Positions 59,900 to 64,000 of a stretch of 64,000 nucleotides of DNA are shown here, piece by piece. The translations under genes and the position numbers were made by a program. Every line of letters starts with the position of its first letter. The stretch's first letter is position 1. Under the pieces are notes generated by a model that saw nothing but the letters and a program-made list of their open reading frames with translations, did no database searches and was not told where the DNA came from. Source of the stretch: Streptomyces shenzhenensis (lineage in GTDB: Bacteria > Actinomycetota > Actinomycetes > Streptomycetales > Streptomycetaceae); the NCBI RefSeq assembly GCF_003688995.1, contig NZ_PENI01000024.1, forward strand, positions 92,274 through 156,273. Direction: 5' to 3'.

Positions 59900-59989
59900 G
59901 CGCTCCGCTGGAAATGCCGCGAGGTGCCGTCGGTCGTCCGCGGCACCATCGTGGCCGGCCTCGCAGTTCCCCGCGCCCCTTCAGGGCGC
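59897..59989 (+). repeat. 68-bp dispersed intergenic repeat, copy 2, with terminator hairpin
   Basis: 59897-59964 matches 20343-20410 (63 of 68 bases, opposite orientation, no gaps). Here the plus strand begins with the TGA stop of the TPR gene. Right after the repeat, GCGCCC (59973-59978) and GGGCGC (59984-59989) form a hairpin with a 5-nt loop. As with copy 1 it lies between convergent genes. Confidence 0.8.
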
Positions 59990-60020
59990 TGCCGAACCGC
60001 AGCGGAATCCGCCGCCGCCG

Positions 60021-60497
60021 TCACTGCACGCAGAACTCGTTGCCCTCCGGGTCCGTCATCACCACCCACTCCCCGCCGTTCTCCCGCACCCGCCGCAGCA
60101 CCTGCGCACCGAGCCGCTCCAGCCGTCCGACGTCGTCATCGCGTCCGCCCGCGGGCGCGTGCACGTCGATGTGGAGCCGGTTCTTGCCGGCCTTCGGCTC
60201 CGGGACCCGCTGGAACAGCAGCCGCCGTCCCAGCCCGGTGCCGCTGTCCTGGTCGTACGGGTCGTCGGGATGCCGTACGGCGATCAGGTCACGGAAGGCG
60301 GGGCGGCCGTGGTGCTCGACGGTGGCCGCGCCGGGCAGCGCGCCGAGCCCCAGCAGCCGCTCGACGAGCGCGCTGTTGTCCTCGACCTCGTAGTGCAGCG
60401 CGGCGGCCCAGAAGTCGGCCTGCGCATGCGGATCGGCGGCGTCGACGACCAGTTTCCAGTGCAGCGGGACGGGCCCTGGTGCGGGTGTCTGCGTCAT
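60021..60497 (-). CDS. Glyoxalase-like (VOC superfamily) protein
   Basis: 158 aa from ATG 60497; a GTG at 60518 is possible. 'HWKLVVDAADPHAQADFWAAALHYEVED' and 'GKNRLHIDVHAP', ending 'GGEWVVMTDPEGNEFCVQ', fit a VOC/glyoxalase-like fold of paired beta-alpha-beta-beta-beta units. Metal ligands may be the His and the C-terminal Glu. Role unknown. TATAAG at 60505-60510 (minus) is 7 nt before the ATG, so a leaderless transcript is likely. Confidence 0.8.
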   Translation of the reverse strand: MTQTPAPGPVPLHWKLVVDAADPHAQADFWAAALHYEVEDNSALVERLLGLGALPGAATVEHHGRPAFRDLIAVRHPDDPYDQDSGTGLGRRLLFQRVPEPKAGKNRLHIDVHAPAGGRDDDVGRLERLGAQVLRRVRENGGEWVVMTDPEGNEFCVQ

Positions 60498-60504
60498 ACC
60501 GCCA

Positions 60505-60510
60505 CTTATA
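60505..60510 (-). promoter_or_regulatory. -10 box of a leaderless transcript
   Basis: TATAAG on the minus strand is 7 nt before the ATG of the glyoxalase-like gene and no Shine-Dalgarno is present. No -35 box was found at the expected distance. Confidence 0.4.
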
Positions 60511-60617
60511 TCCGACACCTCTGACAGCCCGGCCCGTCGCTGACCACGAGCCGGACGGCGCGTTTCACCGGTCCGTCCTGTTCCAGTCGGCGTCGGGTTC
60601 CCGGCCGTGACCGCGGT

Positions 60618-61637
60618 CTACGGCCTGGCGGCCTCCGGATCCGGCTCCGGTCCCGAGGCGAGGCTCTCCGCCTTGCGGGCGGCGCTCGCCGTGCCGGTGG
60701 TCATGGTCCTGCCGGGCACGGTGCCCGCGTCGGCGAGCGTGCGGGCCGCGCGACGGGCGGTGCGCAGGGCGTCCCAGGTCAGCAGCGACAGCGCCAGCCA
60801 CACCAGCGCGAACCCGGCCCAGCGCTCGGGCGGCATGGCCTCGTCGAAGTAGAGGACGCCCAGCAGGAACTGGAAGACGGGCGCCAGATACTGCAGCAGC
60901 CCCAGCGTCGACAGGGGCACGCGGATCGCCGCCGCGCCGAAGCAGACGAGCGGGAGCGCGGTCACCACACCGGTGGCGGCGAGCAGGGCGGCGTGCCCGG
61001 CGCCGCCACCGGTGAACGTGGAGTCGCCGTGCGCGGTCAGCCACAGCAGATAGCCGAGCGCGGGCAGGAACTGGACCGCGGTCTCGGCGGCCAGTGACTC
61101 GATGCCGCCGAGGTTGACCTTCTTCTTCACCAGCCCGTAGACGGCGAAGGAGAGGGCGAGGCTCAGGGAGATCCACGGCGGGTGGCCGTAGCCGACGGTC
61201 AGCACGACCACCGCGGCGAAGCCGACCCCGACGGCCACCCACTGCGTGGGCCGCAGCCGTTCCTTCAGGATCAGCACGCCCATCGCGATGGTGACCAGGG
61301 GATTGATGAAGTACCCGAGGGAGGCCTCGACCACATGCCCGGCGTTCACGGCCCAGATGTAGACACCCCAGTTGACCGTGATCACCGCGGCCGCGACCGT
61401 GATCAGCGCGAGCCGGAGCGGCTGGCGCAGCAGCTCCCCGACCCAGGCCCAGCGCCGTACGGCGAGCAGCAGCACGCCCACGAAGACCAGGGACCACACC
61501 ATCCGGTGGGCGAGGATCTCCACCGCTCCGGCGGGCTTCAGCAGCGGCCAGAACAGCGGGACGAGCCCCCACATCCCGTACGCGGCGAGGCCGTTCAGCA
61601 GTCCTGTCCGCCGTTCACCCCTCGACTCGACGGCCAC
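60618..61637 (-). CDS. rarD: EamA-family transporter RarD
   Basis: 339 aa, ten membrane helices. RarD-type signatures: 'GLLNGLAAYGMWGLVPLFWPLLKPAGAVEILAHRMVWSLVFV', 'TVNWGVYIWAVNAGHVVEASLGYFINPLVTIAMGVLILKERL' and 'LSTLGLLQYLAPVFQFLLGVLYFDEAMPPERWAGFALVW'. An Ala/Glu/Pro-rich cytoplasmic tail of about 40 residues follows. Drug/metabolite transporter superfamily; substrate unknown. GTG start with GAGGGAGGG upstream. Confidence 0.9.
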   Translation of the reverse strand: MAVESRGERRTGLLNGLAAYGMWGLVPLFWPLLKPAGAVEILAHRMVWSLVFVGVLLLAVRRWAWVGELLRQPLRLALITVAAAVITVNWGVYIWAVNAGHVVEASLGYFINPLVTIAMGVLILKERLRPTQWVAVGVGFAAVVVLTVGYGHPPWISLSLALSFAVYGLVKKKVNLGGIESLAAETAVQFLPALGYLLWLTAHGDSTFTGGGAGHAALLAATGVVTALPLVCFGAAAIRVPLSTLGLLQYLAPVFQFLLGVLYFDEAMPPERWAGFALVWLALSLLTWDALRTARRAARTLADAGTVPGRTMTTGTASAARKAESLASGPEPDPEAARP

Positions 61638-61775
61638 GGGCCCTCCCTCTCATGTCCTCGCGCGCGCGTTCGCCTGCACGAAGGTAGCGCCGCACGCCCC
61701 TGCCTGTCATTGCCGTATCGCCATACGGTCATGACAGGCAGGGGTGTGTGGCGCCGAGGCTCCGGGTCGGGCGGG

Positions 61776-62630
61776 TCAGCCCTTGAGCGCGGCGGTGACG
61801 ACCTCCGCGAGCGGGGTGGTCGTCCGTCCGGCCAGCCGGGACAGATCGCCGGTGGAGACGACCAGCTCGCCCTCGGCGATCGACGCGTCCACGCCGACCA
61901 GGATCGCGGCCATCGCCTCGGGCACCCCGGCGCCGGTCAGAATGCCCTGCATGGTCTCGCCCGGCACGGAGTTGTAGGCGATCTCCTTGCCGGTCTGCCT
62001 GCTCAGCTCGGCCGCGTACTCGGCGAGGCTCCACGCCTCGTCGCCGCCCAGCTCGTACGTCTGGTTCTCGTGCCCCTCGCCGGTGAGGACGGCGACGGCG
62101 GCGGCCGCGTAGTCGGCACGCGAGGCCGAGGAGATCCGGCCCTCGCCCGCCGCCGCGACCACGGCGTCGTGCGCCAGCACCGGGGCGAGGTTCTCGGTGT
62201 AGTTCTCGTGGTACCAGCCGTTGCGCAGCAGCGTGTAGGGCAGACCGGAGGCGAGCAGCGCCTTCTCGGTGGCCCGGTGGTCGTCGGCGAGGGCGGCCGT
62301 CAGGCTGCCGGGGGCGCTGGTGTAGGCGAGCAGGGCGACGCCGGCCGCCTTGGCGGCGTCGATGACGACGGTGTGCTGCTGGACCCGGCCCTTGTCGAAC
62401 TCGTTGCCGGAGATCAGCAGCACCCGGTCGCCGGCGGCGAAGAGGCCGTCGAAGGTCTCGGGCGTGTTGTAGTCGGCCACGGCGATCCGCACGCCGCGCG
62501 CCGCGAAGTCGGCGGCCTTCGCCTCGTCGCGCACGACGGCGGTGATCTGCTCGGCCGGGACCTTCTCCAGCAACTGGTCCACGACGTGACGGCCGAGGTG
62601 CCCGGTGGCTCCGGTGACGACGATGCTCAT
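61776..62630 (-). CDS. NAD(P)H-binding quinone-oxidoreductase-like protein (QorB type)
   Basis: 284 aa. Atypical SDR of the NmrA/QorB group: 'MSIVVTGATGHLGRHVVDQLLEKVP', 'VRDEAKAADFAARGVRIAVADYNTPETF', 'LLISGNEFDKGRVQQHTVVIDAAKAAGV', 'LLAYTSAPGSL' and 'LRNGWYHENYTENLAPVLAH'. No catalytic Tyr-xxx-Lys is obvious. QorB-type enzymes reduce quinones or bind NADPH. Divergent from an HxlR regulator 91 nt away with palindromes in between. Confidence 0.85.
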   Translation of the reverse strand: MSIVVTGATGHLGRHVVDQLLEKVPAEQITAVVRDEAKAADFAARGVRIAVADYNTPETFDGLFAAGDRVLLISGNEFDKGRVQQHTVVIDAAKAAGVALLAYTSAPGSLTAALADDHRATEKALLASGLPYTLLRNGWYHENYTENLAPVLAHDAVVAAAGEGRISSASRADYAAAAVAVLTGEGHENQTYELGGDEAWSLAEYAAELSRQTGKEIAYNSVPGETMQGILTGAGVPEAMAAILVGVDASIAEGELVVSTGDLSRLAGRTTTPLAEVVTAALKG

Positions 62631-62660
62631 GATTCAGAACTCCTAGTGGGGTGCGACTGT

Positions 62661-62736
62661 CGCTAACCCTAGGAGTAGCGCTAACTCAGGGAAAGTACCC
62701 ACTTTGAAGTAAGGTACTTGCATGGGAGTTAGCGCT
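62661..62736. promoter_or_regulatory. Operator-like repeats between the qorB-like gene and the HxlR gene
   Basis: A perfect 7-bp inverted repeat AAGTACC (62693-62699) and GGTACTT (62713-62719) is centred between the two starts. Another pair, AGCGCTAAC (62677-62685) and GTTAGCGCT (62728-62736), plus a further CGCTAAC (62661-62667), flank it. The HxlR protein is the obvious ligand. Confidence 0.6.
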
Positions 62737-63153
62737 GTGGAGAAGACGGCCCGCGACACCGGCGAGGCGATGTGCCCCCACCGGCTCGTCCTCGAACATG
62801 TCACCAGCCGCTGGGGCGTCCTGATCCTGATCGAGCTGCTGGACCGCCCCCACCGCTTCAGCGAGCTGCGCCGGGCGGTCGGACGCTTCGGCCGGGGCGT
62901 CAGCGAGAAGATGCTCACCCAGACCCTCCAGACCCTGGAACGCGACGGGTTCGTGCACCGCGACGCCAAGCCGGTGATCCCGCCCCGGGTCGACTACTCG
63001 CTCACCGCGCTGGGCCGTGAGGTGGCCGAGCAGGTGCGGGCGCTGGCGCTGTGGACCGAGGCGCGGATGGGGGAGGTGGGGGAGGCCCGGGAGAGGTACG
63101 ACGCGGCGAAGCGTGCCCTGGGCGCCGCCACGCAGGACGACCCGCGCGCCTGA
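62722..63153 (+). CDS. HxlR-family transcriptional regulator
   Basis: 143 aa. Winged helix 'MCPHRLVLEHVTSRWGVLILIELLDRPHRFSELRRAVG' followed by 'VSEKMLTQTLQTLERDGFVHRDAKPVIPPRVDYSLTALG'. A single Cys (residue 18, 'AMCPHRL') is in the position of the redox-sensing cysteine of QorR in Corynebacterium. Start ATG 62722 lies inside the second inverted repeat. With the divergent qorB-like gene it forms a likely autoregulated quinone/oxidative-stress switch. Confidence 0.9.
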   Translation: MGVSAVEKTARDTGEAMCPHRLVLEHVTSRWGVLILIELLDRPHRFSELRRAVGRFGRGVSEKMLTQTLQTLERDGFVHRDAKPVIPPRVDYSLTALGREVAEQVRALALWTEARMGEVGEARERYDAAKRALGAATQDDPRA

Positions 63154-63164
63154 CCTGGGCGGCT

Positions 63165-63197
63165 CGGGCGGCCCGGACGCGTGGTTCGGGCCGCCCG
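63165..63197. terminator. Hairpin 1 between HxlR and korB
   Basis: CGGGCGGCCCG and CGGGCCGCCCG form a perfect 11-bp stem with an 11-nt loop, starting 12 nt after the HxlR stop, so terminates that transcript. Confidence 0.8.
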
Positions 63198-63212
63198 TGC
63201 GTGACATGACGA

Positions 63213-63242
63213 GGGCCCGGACGCGGTGGTGCGTCCGGGCCC
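63213..63242. terminator. Hairpin 2 between HxlR and korB
   Basis: GGGCCCGGACGC and GCGTCCGGGCCC form a perfect 12-bp stem with a 6-nt loop, between convergent genes. It lies 73 nt after the korB stop and probably serves that transcript. Confidence 0.8.
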
Positions 63243-63314
63243 CGCCGTGCCGAGCGGACACCGGCCTCGCCGGTCCGGTCGCCCCACGGCGGATGCGAGC
63301 CGACCGGTCGACGG

Positions 63315-64000
63315 TCAGCCGATGACGGTCCAGGTGTCGTTGCCGGCGAGCAGGGCCGCGAGGTCCCCCTTGCCGTGCTGCTCGACGGCCGCGTCGAGCT
63401 GGTCGGCCATCTGCGTCTCGTACACCGGACGCTCGACGCTGCGCAGGACGCCGATCGGCGTGTGGTGCAGGGTGTCCGGGTCGGCCAGCCGGGACAGGGC
63501 GAAAGCCGTGGCCGGCGAGGCCGCGTGGGCGTCGTGGACGAGGATGCGCTCCTCGTTGCCGGGCGTCACGGTGACGATCTCCAGATCGCCGGTGAGCGGG
63601 TCGCGCACCACACCCCGGCTGCCGTCGGGGCCGAACCGGACCGGCTGCCCGTGCTCCAGCCGGATCACCGCCTCCTGGGCGCTGCGCTGGTCCTTGAGCG
63701 CGTCGAAGGCGCCGTCGTTGAAGATGTTGCAGTTCTGGTAGATCTCCACCAGCGCGGTCCCCGGGTGGGCCGCGGCCTCCCGCAGCACACCGGTGAGGTG
63801 CTTGCGGTCGGAGTCGATGGTCCGGGCCACGAACGACGCCTCCGCGCCGAGCGCGAGCGAGACGGGGTTGAACGGCGCGTCGAGGGAGCCCATCGGTGTC
63901 GACTTGGTGATCTTGCCGACTTCGGAGGTGGGCGAGTACTGGCCTTTGGTAAGGCCGTAGATGCGGTTGTTGAAGAGGAGGATCTTCAGGTTGACGTTGC
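63315..64000 (-). CDS. korB: 2-oxoacid (2-oxoglutarate):ferredoxin oxidoreductase beta subunit, partial
   Basis: About 228 codons of the C-terminal part are present; the gene runs off the right end of the window. Upstream of the internal Met at 63893 the frame continues as 'NVNLKILLFNNRIYGLTKGQ', 'YSPTSEVGKITKSTP', the conserved region after the TPP motif of KorB, so the true start lies beyond the window. Then 'GSLDAPFNPVSLALGAEASFVART', 'ALVEIYQNCNIFNDGAFDALKD' and a tail with 'LHHTPIGVLRSVERP'. With KorA it would make succinyl-CoA and reduced ferredoxin, or run the reverse reaction. Confidence 0.9.
   Translation of the reverse strand, partial: NVNLKILLFNNRIYGLTKGQYSPTSEVGKITKSTPMGSLDAPFNPVSLALGAEASFVARTIDSDRKHLTGVLREAAAHPGTALVEIYQNCNIFNDGAFDALKDQRSAQEAVIRLEHGQPVRFGPDGSRGVVRDPLTGDLEIVTVTPGNEERILVHDAHAASPATAFALSRLADPDTLHHTPIGVLRSVERPVYETQMADQLDAAVEQHGKGDLAALLAGNDTWTVIG

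Overview
The window is high-GC actinobacterial DNA, very probably a Streptomyces chromosome core. The evidence is extreme G/C at codon third positions, many GTG starts, a complete 14-gene type I NADH dehydrogenase operon, a futalosine-pathway menaquinone gene (mqnC), TAT and lipoprotein exports, and a ydaO-type c-di-AMP riboswitch ahead of a cell-wall hydrolase. No insertion sequence, prophage, integrase, CRISPR array, rRNA or tRNA gene was recognised. The window ends inside a 2-oxoacid:ferredoxin oxidoreductase beta-subunit gene.

Layout. 95-10586: a Tad/Flp-type pilus locus (SAF-domain CpaB-like protein, TadZ-like ATPase, CpaF/TadA ATPase, TadB, TadC, an Flp-like pilin, two TadE-like pseudopilins, a TadG-like protein, a large LysM/BTAD membrane protein and a prepilin peptidase). 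10698-20262: menaquinone genes mqnC and menG and a geranylgeranyl-reductase-family flavoprotein. Placed among them are a secreted GH18-like lipoprotein and a three-gene envelope-glycan cassette (small membrane protein, NodB deacetylase/GT2 synthase fusion, acyltransferase 3). 20408-23884: peptide deformylase, a TAT-exported amine-oxidase-family flavoprotein and an NlpC/P60 endopeptidase. 23885-24599: a long intergenic region with many palindromes and a Rex-type operator. 24600-40495: nuoA to nuoN, closed by a strong hairpin terminator.

40572-50217: Uma2-family protein, RecQ helicase, M56 peptidase, fumarylacetoacetase, an ATP-grasp/FAD-monooxygenase pair of unknown product, a Cof-type HAD phosphatase and a lytic transglycosylase under a c-di-AMP riboswitch. 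50703-64000: CocE-type hydrolase, polyprenyl diphosphate synthase (probably the menaquinone tail), LolA/RseB-like protein with an ABC exporter, an FMN reductase, a proline-rich TPR protein, a glyoxalase-like protein, RarD, a divergent qorB-like/HxlR redox pair, and korB (partial).

How it fits together. Much of the window concerns respiration and redox balance: menaquinone synthesis (mqnC, menG, polyprenyl synthase, possible tail saturation), complex I under probable NADH/NAD+ control by Rex, a quinone-reductase pair with a cysteine-containing HxlR regulator, and KorB. A second theme is the cell surface: Tad pili, wall hydrolases and a putative exopolysaccharide cassette. The least explained items are a 68-bp repeat that supplies the stop codon of two unrelated genes, the ATP-grasp/FMO pair, and the glycan cassette inside the menaquinone cluster. 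All assignments were made by reading motifs; no database search was run.
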